Shown: piece after piece, positions 15,948 to 24,392 of the stretch
Layout of the letters: each line of letters begins with the position of its first letter
Numbering within the stretch: the first letter of the stretch is position 1
From: an uncultured Clostridia bacterium
GTDB taxonomy: Bacteria > Bacillota > Clostridia > Oscillospirales > Acutalibacteraceae
Reading direction: 5' to 3'
Length of the DNA: 64,000 nt
Assembly: GCA_946183365.1 (NCBI GenBank)
Contig: CAMHAH010000001.1
Span: 124,001-188,000 of the forward strand
The notes under the pieces: model-generated
Told to the model about the DNA's origin: nothing
The model's input: the letters and a program-made list of their open reading frames with translations, nothing else
Databases searched by the model: none
Translations under genes and position numbers: made by a program

Positions 15948-17003
15948 CTATTTTTGTAAGAGGTCGGCGAGAGCCTCTCCGAGATAGCCTCCGCTGCGGC
16001 AGGCTTCTTCGACGGTATTGCCGTCCGTGCCCACCTCGATAAGCAGAGAACCGTTGTTGAAATTCATGTTATATGTAAACTCTCCGAAGCTCAGCGGCCT
16101 GGTCATGCCGGGATACATATCCTCGCACCGTTTATCAAGCTGCATGGCAAAGATCAGGTTTTCATCCCAAAAGTCGAAATCTCCGTCAACGCCGTAGCCA
16201 GACATTATCATTATCTGAGCCGCCTTATCTCCGTTATACTCAAAGGTAGGCTTATACTTAGTGCCGTCCTGAGAGGTCATGGCGTCACGGTGCAGGTCGA
16301 TGGTTATCTTGATCGACGGATATTTCTCACGGTATTTACAGATAGTCTCCCACGAACGGGCATATGAACCGTCATAAGACGGATAATCGTGCAGGGTAGT
16401 GTCGTGGACAGCGCCGATACCGCGCTCCTTGAGCGCCTTCACAAGCTCCTCTCCGACCGCGACCACGCTCTTCTCGGGATCGGTAGAGCGGGGATAAAAG
16501 TCATCGTAATATACTCCGCTGTCATCGTCGAGATAGCTCTCGCAGGTATGAGTATGATAGACGAGGACCTGGACCGTGCGGTTATCCTCAACGTCAAACG
16601 GCAGAGCCTCTGACAAAAGTGTCTCCGGGTCGAGGTCATAAGAGGTCGTGTTGCGTATGCTGATATTCTCATAACTCATATTGCCGTTATGCACCATCGT
16701 CTCTACAACGGGATAGCTCTCTCCGCTGTGAGATGTATTCTCGGTCTTTTTCACGGCTTCGGTCGGTTTAGCCGAATTCCCCGCGAGGGGCTTTGACGGA
16801 GCGGTCGAAGGCTCGGTCGCCGAGGCTTCATCCAAATCCCTCACAGAGCCGTTTATAAAGCTCAGCTTACCTGCCGCTAAAGCCGCGCTGTCGAACAGCT
16901 CTATGCAGCCGCTCGCCCGATATATCACAAGCCCCAAGCACAGGGCTATTATAAGGACCGTCGAAATAATGACGGCTGTCGCTCTCAATCTTGTCTTATT
17001 CAT
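15948..17003 (-). CDS. spoIIP: Stage II sporulation protein P (SpoIIP)
   Basis: The 351-residue protein has an N-terminal membrane helix (about 10-31), a low-complexity stretch (about 55-105) and a SpoIIP hydrolase domain. Family motifs are VLVYHTHTCESYLDD, DTTLHDYPSYDGSYARS and KITIDLHRDA, supplying the zinc-ligand His and Glu residues. SpoIIP is a peptidoglycan amidase and endopeptidase that works with SpoIID and SpoIIM during engulfment of the forespore. It follows gpr with a 47-bp gap, the gene order known from Bacillus and Clostridia. It supports a spore-forming lifestyle. Confidence 0.94.
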   Translation of the reverse strand: MNKTRLRATAVIISTVLIIALCLGLVIYRASGCIELFDSAALAAGKLSFINGSVRDLDEASATEPSTAPSKPLAGNSAKPTEAVKKTENTSHSGESYPVVETMVHNGNMSYENISIRNTTSYDLDPETLLSEALPFDVEDNRTVQVLVYHTHTCESYLDDDSGVYYDDFYPRSTDPEKSVVAVGEELVKALKERGIGAVHDTTLHDYPSYDGSYARSWETICKYREKYPSIKITIDLHRDAMTSQDGTKYKPTFEYNGDKAAQIMIMSGYGVDGDFDFWDENLIFAMQLDKRCEDMYPGMTRPLSFGEFTYNMNFNNGSLLIEVGTDGNTVEEACRSGGYLGEALADLLQK

Positions 17004-17050
17004 TCTCTCACCTTACAACAGTTATATTCAGATGAGCATGAAAAAATACA

Positions 17051-17941
17051 TCAAAGAAGGTTAAGCAGGTCCTCGGTATCTATATCACTCTGCAAAGCCA
17101 TATTCACCGAGAGCGAGATAAGCCCCGATGCTCGGTTAACGAGAAGATCTATCTCTTTAGGCGTAACTACCATGCTCCTGCCCTGCGGCGATACCTCGCG
17201 CGAGAGCTCGACGCTCTCTTTCTCATCGTCTATATCGAGCAGGTCAAACGCAAGTGTCAGAGCGTCTACGACCGTAGGAACGCCGATAGCTATGACGGGT
17301 ATCCCCATAGTCTTTTCGTCGATACGCACCCGCCTGTTGCCTACTCCCGCTCCGGGCGAGATACCCGCATCGGATATCTGAACGGTACAGCCGAGCCTCT
17401 CGAGCCGCCTTGACGCGAGCGCGTCGACCACTATCATGGCTGACGGACGTATATTGCGGATAACTCCCAAGAGAAGCTCGCCTGTCTCAATACCCGTCTG
17501 TCCCGTTACTCCTGTATTGAGGACCGCTACCGCCCTTAACCTGTCGAGCCCCGTAGAACGCGCGATCTCGCCGGTGATATGTCTTGTCGCGAGAACCTTT
17601 GAGGCGGTTTTCGGCCCTAAAGCATCGGGGGTTATCTCTATATTACCGAGACCCGCGACAAGCACCAGACCGTTAACGGGCAATAACCGTTTTATCTCAT
17701 CCGACAACGCCTTTACACGGCTGTCGGTATCGCGTATATTGTCGGTAAGCGGCGGCAGCTGAGCTGTGACATATGTCCCGACGGGCTTTTTGAGTAGCTG
17801 ACCCGCTCTCTCGGTGGTAATCCTGAGCCTTTCGATATGCAATCCGCCCGACATCTCGTCGCTGTATTCTACTCCCTTTATATCCTCGCCGAGCAGCTCC
17901 CGTTCTTCTACAGCGAGGTCAGTCCTGCGTTCCATACTCAT
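17051..17941 (-). CDS. gpr: Germination protease GPR
   Basis: The 296-residue protein belongs to the A25 family, which degrades small acid-soluble spore proteins at germination. It begins RRTDLAVEE, close to the known autoprocessing region, and shows GLGNIEITPDALGP, TGVTGQTGIETGE, IVVDALASR and SDAGISPGAGVGNRR. The ATG at 17941 or the one two codons later could start; AGGTG fits the second slightly better. It lies upstream of spoIIP in the same direction. Expression would be forespore-specific in known systems; I did not identify a sigma-G promoter. Confidence 0.94.
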   Translation of the reverse strand: MSMERRTDLAVEERELLGEDIKGVEYSDEMSGGLHIERLRITTERAGQLLKKPVGTYVTAQLPPLTDNIRDTDSRVKALSDEIKRLLPVNGLVLVAGLGNIEITPDALGPKTASKVLATRHITGEIARSTGLDRLRAVAVLNTGVTGQTGIETGELLLGVIRNIRPSAMIVVDALASRRLERLGCTVQISDAGISPGAGVGNRRVRIDEKTMGIPVIAIGVPTVVDALTLAFDLLDIDDEKESVELSREVSPQGRSMVVTPKEIDLLVNRASGLISLSVNMALQSDIDTEDLLNLL

Positions 17942-18096
17942 TCACCTGTCCTTAATAATGCTGATACACAAAGCTATTATGCACATTTTTCTTATTTACA
18001 TTCAGGTAAAGATATGTTAACATAATTATATCTGTAACGGTGTATAATGCACTTATATCCATGTTCCCGATTTGAACAGCTAAATGAGGTAAAGAT

Positions 18097-19734
18097 ATGA
18101 GAAAAAAGCTCCTTTCATTGATAACAGCTTGCGGTATGATACTGTCGATACCGTCGGGCGCGGCTGCGGCTGAACTTGACGCGGCTGTTACCGGCGCAGA
18201 AAGAGATATAGCCATAGTCGCGGCTGATTATCCCGAGGTAGGCGACACGCTCGAGCCTGAGACGGAACTGCCGTCGTCATACAGCTCAGCAGACCTTGGA
18301 TATGTCACTCCGATACGCAGTCAGTTACATAACACGTGCTGGGCATACAGCTCCACGGCATCGCTCGAGTCGTATATACTGAAGTACAGCAACGTCTCTG
18401 ATCACCTGTCAACCATGCACTTGAACCTATGGGCTACCAAAACCAATGAGGGCAAAGGCTGGCAGCGCACATATTTAGACGCGGGCTACCCCTATTTAGC
18501 GCTCGGATATTTCACTTCGTTCGGAATGATCAGAAATGAATTGTTCAACGAAAGCAGCAGTCAGGAAGATTATAATAACTCAATAGGCAAGCTTTATCCT
18601 CAGTATATCGCCGACTCGGTGATCTATCTTAAGGCGTCGGACAGAGATACCGTAAAAGCTGCCGTATACACTTACGGCGGAGTAGTAGGCAACTTCCATT
18701 ATGATTCTTCCGCTTTGAACGAAACAACCGGCGCGTATTATTCAAATACTCCCGGGCTTAAAACCAGTCAGTTTATCGGTCATTCTATCGAAATAGTCGG
18801 TTGGGACGACAATTACGGCACCGGTAACTTCTTATCGGGTAAGCGACCGACAAATAACGGAGCCTGGCTATGCAAAAACAGCTATGGCGAAGGTTGGGGC
18901 AATAAAGGTTATTTTTGGATCTCATATGAGGATTATTATCTTTTCGACTCCCGCTTCGGTCCGAGCTACGCAATATCGAGCGTCAAGCCGATGAACGCTA
19001 ATAACAAAGTGCAGCAGGACGAGATATACGGGGCCACATATGAGTTTGATTATCTTGACGACAACTCACGCCTGAGGAAAATGACCTACGCCAATGTACT
19101 TGACTTTTCAGACGGCTACCGCAACATAGATGAGATCGTCTTTGAATCCACGGCAAAGGGCTCGTCCTACACCGTATATTATATCCCGATAGACAACAAC
19201 GGCGTTCCGGTGACAGATACCTCGCTCTGGACAGAGCTTGCGAGCGGAACCGTTGAGTATCAGGGTTACATAAGCGTAGATACAAGCGGCTTTATCGCTC
19301 CTGACGAAAAAGGCGCGATAGCTGTTCAGATACAGAGGGACAGCTCAAGCGGAAGCGTCTCTATAGGGGTCGCCGAGCTGCTCACCGTAAGCAGAATACC
19401 TATATTCATACCTGAAACGGAATACGGACAGAGTTATATCATCGGCTACAGCACCGAACCGATGGATATGAAAGATCTGTATAAGAATAACTATGACGAT
19501 AATTACAGCGGAAACTTCGTAATCAAAGCTCTCACCCACAGCTATGAGCCAAACGGTGATGTAGACAGAGACGGCGCCTTCACCATTATCGATGTTACGG
19601 TAACCCAGCGCAAGCTTATACAGATAACCGAGCTTGACAAAACTCAAATGAGATTCGCGGACTTCGATAACAACGGCGAGGTCGATATAATTGACTGTAC
19701 AAAAATGCAGCGCAGGCTGACATATCTTACCTAA
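18097..19734 (+). CDS. Secreted papain-like (C1A) cysteine protease with C-terminal dockerin
   Basis: The 545-residue protein starts behind GAGGT. After a signal peptide (about 1-25) comes a C1 peptidase domain (about 60-300) with Cys81 in the HNTCWAYS context, His229 in GHSIEIVGWDD and Asn261 in CKNSYGEGWGNKGYFW. The oxyanion Gln is Gln76, one residue closer to the Cys than in papain. Residues about 310-480 are beta-rich, as in bacterial C1 proteases with a lectin-like C-terminal domain. A dockerin (487-545) has DVDRDGA and DFDNNGE loops. With the subtilisin at 2015-3355 this is the second protease in the window bearing a dockerin. Confidence 0.9.
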   Translation: MRKKLLSLITACGMILSIPSGAAAAELDAAVTGAERDIAIVAADYPEVGDTLEPETELPSSYSSADLGYVTPIRSQLHNTCWAYSSTASLESYILKYSNVSDHLSTMHLNLWATKTNEGKGWQRTYLDAGYPYLALGYFTSFGMIRNELFNESSSQEDYNNSIGKLYPQYIADSVIYLKASDRDTVKAAVYTYGGVVGNFHYDSSALNETTGAYYSNTPGLKTSQFIGHSIEIVGWDDNYGTGNFLSGKRPTNNGAWLCKNSYGEGWGNKGYFWISYEDYYLFDSRFGPSYAISSVKPMNANNKVQQDEIYGATYEFDYLDDNSRLRKMTYANVLDFSDGYRNIDEIVFESTAKGSSYTVYYIPIDNNGVPVTDTSLWTELASGTVEYQGYISVDTSGFIAPDEKGAIAVQIQRDSSSGSVSIGVAELLTVSRIPIFIPETEYGQSYIIGYSTEPMDMKDLYKNNYDDNYSGNFVIKALTHSYEPNGDVDRDGAFTIIDVTVTQRKLIQITELDKTQMRFADFDNNGEVDIIDCTKMQRRLTYLT

Positions 19735-19743
19735 AATAATCAA

Positions 19744-19774
19744 AAGGGAACTGTTCGAGTTGAACAGCTCCCTT
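19744..19774 (+). terminator. Hairpin after the cysteine protease gene
   Basis: AAGGGA-CTGTTC pairs with GAACAG-TCCCTT (one mismatch) around a 5-nt loop, 10 bp after the stop. The plus strand lacks a T-run, while the minus strand continues TTTTGATTATTTT. It abuts the inverted-repeat element that follows. Confidence 0.45.
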
Positions 19775-20051
19775 AAGCAACCGAGAACAAATCCGAACCC
19801 GGTTTTGACGGGCATATTTCCGCCCGCTCTTTGTTAAAATCCTCGCGAACCCGTCAGGGTTCGCTGTGGTTTTGCCGCGATCAGACGAAAATCTGCTCCG
19901 GCAAAACTCCGAAGGACTGAAAATGTGCAAGATTTCGAGAAGAATTCGGTGCAGAAAGTGCAGGCAGGCTGGCGCCTGCCAAGATTGATAAGCCGAATTA
20001 TTCCGAAATATTGCCATTTGCAGCGTGTTCGGATTTATTCTCGGTTGCTTA
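19774..20051. repeat. 278-bp element bounded by 25-bp inverted repeats (non-autonomous element candidate)
   Basis: Positions 19774-19798 and 20027-20051 are inverted copies differing at one base; each outer end reads TAAGCAACCGAG. Nothing inside looks coding. The interior holds GCAGGCAGGCTGGCGCCTG (19960-19978), a 19-mer also found in the MITE at 20822-20975. No clear target duplication flanks it. It fills the stretch between the cysteine protease and CHAP genes. It may be a MITE-type element or a structured RNA; the sequence alone does not decide. Confidence 0.55.
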
Positions 20052-20052
20052 T

Positions 20053-20093
20053 GGGGCACTGTGGATATCCGAAATTGATATTTACAGTGCCCC
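20053..20093 (-). terminator. Hairpin at the end of the CHAP gene
   Basis: GGGGCACTGT/ACAGTGCCCC forms a perfect 10-bp stem with a 21-nt loop. It begins in the stop codon of the minus-strand CHAP gene. There is no long T-run after it. Confidence 0.45.
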
Positions 20094-20752
20094 TAAACTA
20101 TATAGATATATCCTTGAAACAGCCAGTTTTCCATGCCTCCCGACGGGTCGCTGACAGGCGCGGTGCTGACATAGAACTCAGAGCCGCTGTAGGCTGAGTT
20201 CGACAATGTAAGCGTATCTCCGTCAACACTCTCTACAACCGCTACATGGCCGGGGCCTCCGTCCGAATAAGCCCAGCAGGCGATAGCTCCCTCTTTAGGG
20301 GTATCGCCGCAGTCATAGATACCGTTCTCAAGATTATAGTCATACCAATACCTTGCGTCCCATAAACAAAGCTCGGGCTTCTCGCCCAACAGCTCATAGG
20401 CTCTGCCCCACGCGTAACAGGTGCAATTAGGCATACCGTAGTCGGAGGCATAAAACACGTTCTCGGCGGAATAATAACAGGCGTTGTCATATGACGGAGC
20501 CTCTGTGCGTGATATATAATCATCGCCCTGCTCGTCCGCGCCGACGGTCTCAGGCTCAACCTCAGTCACCGCCTCGGTCTCAGCTATATCCTCGGTCTCT
20601 GTTTCTTGAGGCGCTTCTGTCTGAGTAACTGCCGGTTCTATTGCGGATATCCTCGGCGGTTCATCATATACAGCCGCCGATACAGCGACTATTATACATG
20701 ACAGAATGAGAAAAACCGCCGTGAACGATGTAAGTCTGAATATCATTTTCAT
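20093..20752 (-). CDS. Secreted CHAP-domain peptidoglycan hydrolase
   Basis: I chose the ATG at 20752 (or the one at 20746 after AGGG) because it places a signal helix (FRLTSFTAVFLILSCIIVAV) at the N-terminus; the reading frame extends upstream without a ribosome-binding site. An acidic Thr/Glu/Pro linker follows. The C-terminal CHAP domain has its catalytic Cys in NCTCYAWGRA and His in GPGHVAVVES, then a Glu/Asn region (LTLSNSAYSG). CHAP enzymes cleave peptidoglycan cross-bridges or amide bonds. Its length (219 residues) suggests a stand-alone secreted hydrolase without wall-binding repeats. A MITE-like element sits directly upstream. Confidence 0.85.
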   Translation of the reverse strand: MKMIFRLTSFTAVFLILSCIIVAVSAAVYDEPPRISAIEPAVTQTEAPQETETEDIAETEAVTEVEPETVGADEQGDDYISRTEAPSYDNACYYSAENVFYASDYGMPNCTCYAWGRAYELLGEKPELCLWDARYWYDYNLENGIYDCGDTPKEGAIACWAYSDGGPGHVAVVESVDGDTLTLSNSAYSGSEFYVSTAPVSDPSGGMENWLFQGYIYIV

Positions 20753-20821
20753 CCCTGCTTTGAATAACTTTATAATAAATATATATTCAGCCATACACCG
20801 TAATATCATTATTTGTATCTT

Positions 20822-20975
20822 ATACTAAGTAGCAATAAAACACTTTATTATCTATTGCGGAGAATTCCGCATAACTGCGTTGTCAGTTTTGACAGGCGCC
20901 AGCCTGCCTGCGCCCTCCGCCTTGTTATGCGAAATTCTCCGCTAATATCTTTTTAAAGCTTTTTATTGCTACTTA
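20822..20975. mobile_element. MITE copy 1, interrupted at its right end by an IS5-type element
   Basis: The left end is ATACTAAGTAGCAATAAAA and the right end, before the insertion sequence, is TTTTATTGCTACTTA; after the insertion the element resumes as GTAT (21841-21844). The rebuilt unit is about 158 bp with long imperfect inverted repeats (GCGGAGAATT-CGCATAAC arms). The centre holds the 19-mer also present at 19960. No coding capacity is seen. A second, larger copy lies at 24393-24738. Confidence 0.75.
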
Positions 20976-21032
20976 GGGCTTGTTTAAAAAAATAATATTG
21001 CACAAAAAGAAAAATAGAAGTATCATAAAGGT

Positions 21033-21386
21033 ATGGGAAGGCGACGATATGAGCTACTAGATAGCGAATGGGACAGAATAGCAGAAATGCTACCGAAAGA
21101 ACACCCACCGGAAGGAAAACGAGGACGCCCGACAAAATATGATAACCGCAGTGTGATGAACGGCATACTGTGGATTGCCAGAAGCGGCGCGCCTTGGAGA
21201 GAACTTCCCGAACGATACGGAAAATGGCAAGCTGTTTACGCACGCTTTCAAAAGTGGACTGAAGAAGGAGTATTGGTAGATATTTTCAAGCAATTATCGG
21301 CAGATGCTGATTTTGAAAATATCTCAATAGATTCAACATCCTGCAAAGTCCATGAGAGCGCAAACGGCGGTAAAAAAAACTGCTGA
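21033..21386 (+). CDS. IS5-family transposase, N-terminal part (orfA)
   Basis: The 117 residues carry the helix-turn-helix DNA-binding part and the PTKYDNRSVMNGILWIARSG and GAPWRELPERYG motifs of IS5 transposases, then the first catalytic Asp in SIDSTSCKVH. The frame ends just after the A8 run. Continuation in the +1 frame gives GGKK-TAEKAVGSSRGGKNTKIHA, the normal uninterrupted family sequence, so expression as one protein needs +1 frameshifting or transcriptional slippage. Confidence 0.9.
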   Translation: MGRRRYELLDSEWDRIAEMLPKEHPPEGKRGRPTKYDNRSVMNGILWIARSGAPWRELPERYGKWQAVYARFQKWTEEGVLVDIFKQLSADADFENISIDSTSCKVHESANGGKKNC

Positions 21387-21807
21387 AAAAGCGGTAGGCT
21401 CGTCACGCGGCGGCAAAAACACAAAGATTCATGCTTTAGTGGATGGCTTAGGCAATCCGCTTGCTTTCTTACTCAGTTCCGGCAACGATCACGATTCCGT
21501 TCATGCGATCCCGTCGCTGAAAAAGCTTGAGATTGCCGGTAGTAACATTCTCGGTGATAAAGCGTATGGCGCTAAGATAATTCGTGACTATATCTCTTCT
21601 CAAAACGCCACATATACGATTCCGCCCAGAGAAAACTGTCCTAAGCCTTGGCACGTCGATTTGCATACCTATAAAGAACGTCATCTAGTGGAGTGTTTCT
21701 TTCAGAAGCTCAAATGGTTCAGACGTATTTGCACTCGTTATGATAAGACCGATCTGTCTTTCCTTGCCTTCGTTTATGTTGCTTCTATTGCTATTCTGTT
21801 GAAATGA
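21352..21807 (+). CDS. IS5-family transposase, C-terminal part (orfB)
   Basis: The 151-residue frame overlaps orfA by 35 bp and carries the other two catalytic acids: Asp in NILGDKAYG and Glu in ERHLVECFFQKLKWFRR, the Y-(2)-R-(3)-E-(6)-K style signature. It is probably made only as a fusion with orfA, since its own ATG lacks a good ribosome-binding site. Confidence 0.9.
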   Translation: MRAQTAVKKTAEKAVGSSRGGKNTKIHALVDGLGNPLAFLLSSGNDHDSVHAIPSLKKLEIAGSNILGDKAYGAKIIRDYISSQNATYTIPPRENCPKPWHVDLHTYKERHLVECFFQKLKWFRRICTRYDKTDLSFLAFVYVASIAILLK

Positions 21808-21854
21808 TACAAATGACTTCGATTTATTAAACAAGCCCTAGTATGAAACAATCA

Positions 21855-21879
21855 AAGCTCCCGAGACGATCGGGAGCTT
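21855..21879 (-). terminator. Terminator after hlyIII
   Basis: A perfect 10-bp stem AAGCTCCCGA/TCGGGAGCTT with a 5-nt loop, followed on the minus strand by TGATTG and on the plus strand by CTTTATC. Confidence 0.65.
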
Positions 21880-21889
21880 CTTTATCATA

Positions 21890-22594
21890 TCACATTACAT
21901 ACAGTAGTATCGAAAGGAACTGCAGGACGCTGCCCAACAGCACAAAAACATGGAAGACCGTGTGGATGTACCTTACCCTCTTCCCTATTCCGTACAGAGC
22001 CGCGCCGACGGTATAAGCGATACCGCCGAGCAGCAGAAGAACAAAGCCGCTCTGCGTCATAGCCTCTATCGTGACCTTAAGGATAGCCAGCACACACCAG
22101 CCCATCCCTATGTAACACACCATAGAGATCCTTTCGAAGCGCTTAAGATCTATCGCGTTCAGGATGATAGCTACTATAGCCAACGCCCACTCAACGGCGA
22201 AAACGCTCCATGCCACATCCGGGTTTATCGGGCGTACGGCAACCAGCAGGATCGGCGTATATGTTCCCGCTATAAGCAGGTATATATCACAATGATCGAT
22301 GACCCGCATTATCCGCTTCAACTTGCCGGGCTTTAGACCGTGATATACGCTCGACACAGTGAACATCATCAACAGTGTAGCTCCGTATACAGCGCCAGAC
22401 ACAACAGCCCACGGATCATTATGACGAACAGCCGTGACTATCAGCAGAGGTATCGCCAGAACAGCGAATATACCGCCGATGATATGGGTGATCACATTTG
22501 CTATCTCTTCGCCTCTGGTGTAATCAGGCAGCTGAGTTCTGTACTTATCACGTTCAGCCATAAGATCACCCGAAACGGCACGAGCCGGATTCAT
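21890..22594 (-). CDS. Hemolysin III / PAQR-family membrane protein
   Basis: This 234-residue protein has seven predicted membrane helices. It carries the family motifs GEEIANVITHIIGG near the N-terminus, SSVYHGLKP (conserved Ser and His), DHCDIYLLIAGTYTP and HTVFHVFVLLGS. The histidines and Asp probably bind a metal, as in ceramidase-like PAQR proteins. The bacterial role is unclear; family members affect membrane lipids. The start overlaps the degV stop by 4 bp (ATGA), so the two are translationally coupled. Confidence 0.9.
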   Translation of the reverse strand: MNPARAVSGDLMAERDKYRTQLPDYTRGEEIANVITHIIGGIFAVLAIPLLIVTAVRHNDPWAVVSGAVYGATLLMMFTVSSVYHGLKPGKLKRIMRVIDHCDIYLLIAGTYTPILLVAVRPINPDVAWSVFAVEWALAIVAIILNAIDLKRFERISMVCYIGMGWCVLAILKVTIEAMTQSGFVLLLLGGIAYTVGAALYGIGKRVRYIHTVFHVFVLLGSVLQFLSILLYVM

Positions 22595-23478
22595 CGTTCG
22601 TCCTCTCGCTCATCTCCGAGGAAGAAGAGAGCTATGGTTCCGGTGCCGGTATGGCAACCGATCGTAGTACCGATATCGAATATCGAGACCTCCTTGACGT
22701 TCCTGAAACGCTCGAGGATCAAGTTACGAACGGTCTGAGCGTCCTCAAGACAAGCGGAATGAGAGATATAGCATTTGCCGCTGTATTTATTGCCTTCAAA
22801 AGCATGTTGTTCCATCTTATCGACAAGAGCGGCGAGGACCTTTTTCTTTGTTCTCACCTTAGTGATGATCTTCAGCTCACCCTTTGGGTTGACGCACATC
22901 AAGGGACAGATATCAAAGATACCGCCTATAATGCCCTTAACTTTAGATATCCTGCCGCCCTTGATATAGTATTTAAGATCGGTAGAACAGAACCAGTGCT
23001 GAACATCCTCTCGGTGCTCCATAGCCCAGTTGTAAAGGCTCTCGATATCCTCGCCCGCGTCGCGCTTCTCGGCAAGTATCACATTGAACAGACCGAAGCC
23101 GGAAGATGCGCACAGTGAATCTACGATATATATCTTCTGATCGGGGAACTCGGGTTTAAGCATTTCAACAGCCGACTTAGCGCTCTGGACGGTGCCTGAT
23201 ATGCCCGATGAGAGGCAGGTGTGCAGGATGTCATGACCCTCAGAGAGCAGCTTGCGGAAATGGTCTAAATATTCGCCGACCGAAACCTGAGAGGTCGAGG
23301 TATCAGCGCCTTCTTTGATCTTCTGATAAAACTGATCTATCGTCATCGTAGCGCCGAGATCGTCGGTATAGGACTTTCCGTTGACTACATAGTGTAAGCC
23401 TAAATGTTTAAGATCATATCTTTCATAAAAATCCTTAGACAGATCGCACGCTGTACAGGTGCTTAAAACATAACTCAT
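22591..23478 (-). CDS. DegV-family fatty acid-binding protein
   Basis: I chose the ATG at 23478 because AAGGAGTG lies 6-7 nt upstream; the frame begins three codons earlier with a GTG. The 295 residues have the two-domain DegV fold with STCTACDLS at the N-terminus, TSTSQVSVGEY, CLSSGISGTVQSA and, in the second domain, GGRISKVKG and GTIGCHTGTG. In Firmicutes DegV/FakB proteins present fatty acids to the FakA kinase. No fakA is nearby. It is the first gene of a two-gene unit with hlyIII. Confidence 0.92.
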   Translation of the reverse strand: MSYVLSTCTACDLSKDFYERYDLKHLGLHYVVNGKSYTDDLGATMTIDQFYQKIKEGADTSTSQVSVGEYLDHFRKLLSEGHDILHTCLSSGISGTVQSAKSAVEMLKPEFPDQKIYIVDSLCASSGFGLFNVILAEKRDAGEDIESLYNWAMEHREDVQHWFCSTDLKYYIKGGRISKVKGIIGGIFDICPLMCVNPKGELKIITKVRTKKKVLAALVDKMEQHAFEGNKYSGKCYISHSACLEDAQTVRNLILERFRNVKEVSIFDIGTTIGCHTGTGTIALFFLGDEREDER

Positions 23479-23675
23479 ATAAAACACTCCTTTTCAGTAT
23501 TTGCCGGTGTCGATATAATCGTCAACAAGGTGATTGTTCATCCGTTCAACCGATCTCAAATACAGTTGAACCGTACTCTACTTTAATTTTACTCGGCATA
23601 GATAAAAAATCAATCTATTGAGGTCAAACGTTCTTCTACAATACGCTAAAAAGAATTCTACATCAAAAAAATAAT

Positions 23676-23705
23676 GAGTAGAGCGCCTATAAAGGCTCTC
23701 TACTC
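23676..23705 (-). terminator. Terminator after the XRE regulator gene
   Basis: GAGTAGAG-GCCT pairs with AGGC-CTCTACTC around a 4-nt loop. The minus strand continues ATTATTTTTTTG. Confidence 0.75.
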
Positions 23706-23716
23706 ACAGTAGAAGC

Positions 23717-24313
23717 TCAGGTTTTTTCTTGCGTTTTCGGCTTTTTCTTGATTGAGAACGCAAAGATAATAATAATCTGAGCCGGTATTCCGAGCAGGAA
23801 AAGCTGCCACCAGTTCTGATCCAAGGCGGATAGATATACCAGCGCAATGATACTCCATACAAGCGCCGAGATTATGTAAACATTGTTCCATCGGTTGCCC
23901 CATACTGAGTTGAGCACCAGCAGAGTTATCAGGGATATGGGGATCGCTCCGACAAATACTATCCAGCTGATGATACCCAGTATCCACAATATTACAAACA
24001 GCAGTACCGCAAGAGCCCAGATACCCGCGATGACCGTGAGGGCTATGAACCTGCGGCTGTAATGAGCCTTTTTGTTCTCAGGCTCAATAACCTCATCAGG
24101 GCTGTGAGCGTTCAAAAGGAAATCGACGGTGACGCCCGCCATATCGGCTATCTGTTTTAATACGAAAACATCGGGCACCGACTCGCCGCGCTCCCATTTT
24201 GAGACGGACTTGTCTGAGTAATTGAGCTGCTCGCCTAACTGAGCCTGAGTAAGTCCCAAAGAGGTTCGCAGTCTGATTATATTTTCAGCAACAATCTTTT
24301 TGCTTTCTTCCAT
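23717..24313 (-). CDS. XRE-family transcriptional regulator with membrane domain
   Basis: The 198-residue protein has an N-terminal helix-turn-helix (about 8-64: LGLTQAQLGEQLNYSDKSVSKWERGESVPD) joined by a short linker to four predicted membrane helices (about 87-190). The tail is Lys-rich. Such membrane-tethered XRE proteins are widespread in Clostridia; the genes they control are rarely known and no adjacent target is obvious. It probably represses in response to a membrane or small-molecule signal. It is transcribed alone and ends at a good terminator. Confidence 0.88.
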   Translation of the reverse strand: MEESKKIVAENIIRLRTSLGLTQAQLGEQLNYSDKSVSKWERGESVPDVFVLKQIADMAGVTVDFLLNAHSPDEVIEPENKKAHYSRRFIALTVIAGIWALAVLLFVILWILGIISWIVFVGAIPISLITLLVLNSVWGNRWNNVYIISALVWSIIALVYLSALDQNWWQLFLLGIPAQIIIIFAFSIKKKPKTQEKT

Positions 24314-24392
24314 TCATCATCACCAAAGAGCTTTAAATCCAATTTATTATATCATATTTAAAGGTTTAAATCAAGCACAAAGAATATGTATA

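Larger units (their letters stand above)
20976..21838 (+). mobile_element. IS5-family (IS427-like) insertion sequence, complete
   Basis: The 863-bp element is bounded by perfect 12-bp inverted repeats GGGCTTGTTTAA/TTAAACAAGCCC. TA is duplicated at 20974-20975 and 21839-21840; removing the element and one TA restores the MITE end CTACTTAGTAT. It encodes a DDE transposase in two overlapping frames, joined at an A8 run (21372-21379). Both halves look intact, so it may be active or recently active. Confidence 0.93.

Noticed and set aside
19925..20197. 90-codon plus-strand frame over the 278-bp inverted-repeat element
   Set aside because: It spans the element boundary and the end of the CHAP gene, has no ribosome-binding site and reads as random sequence.
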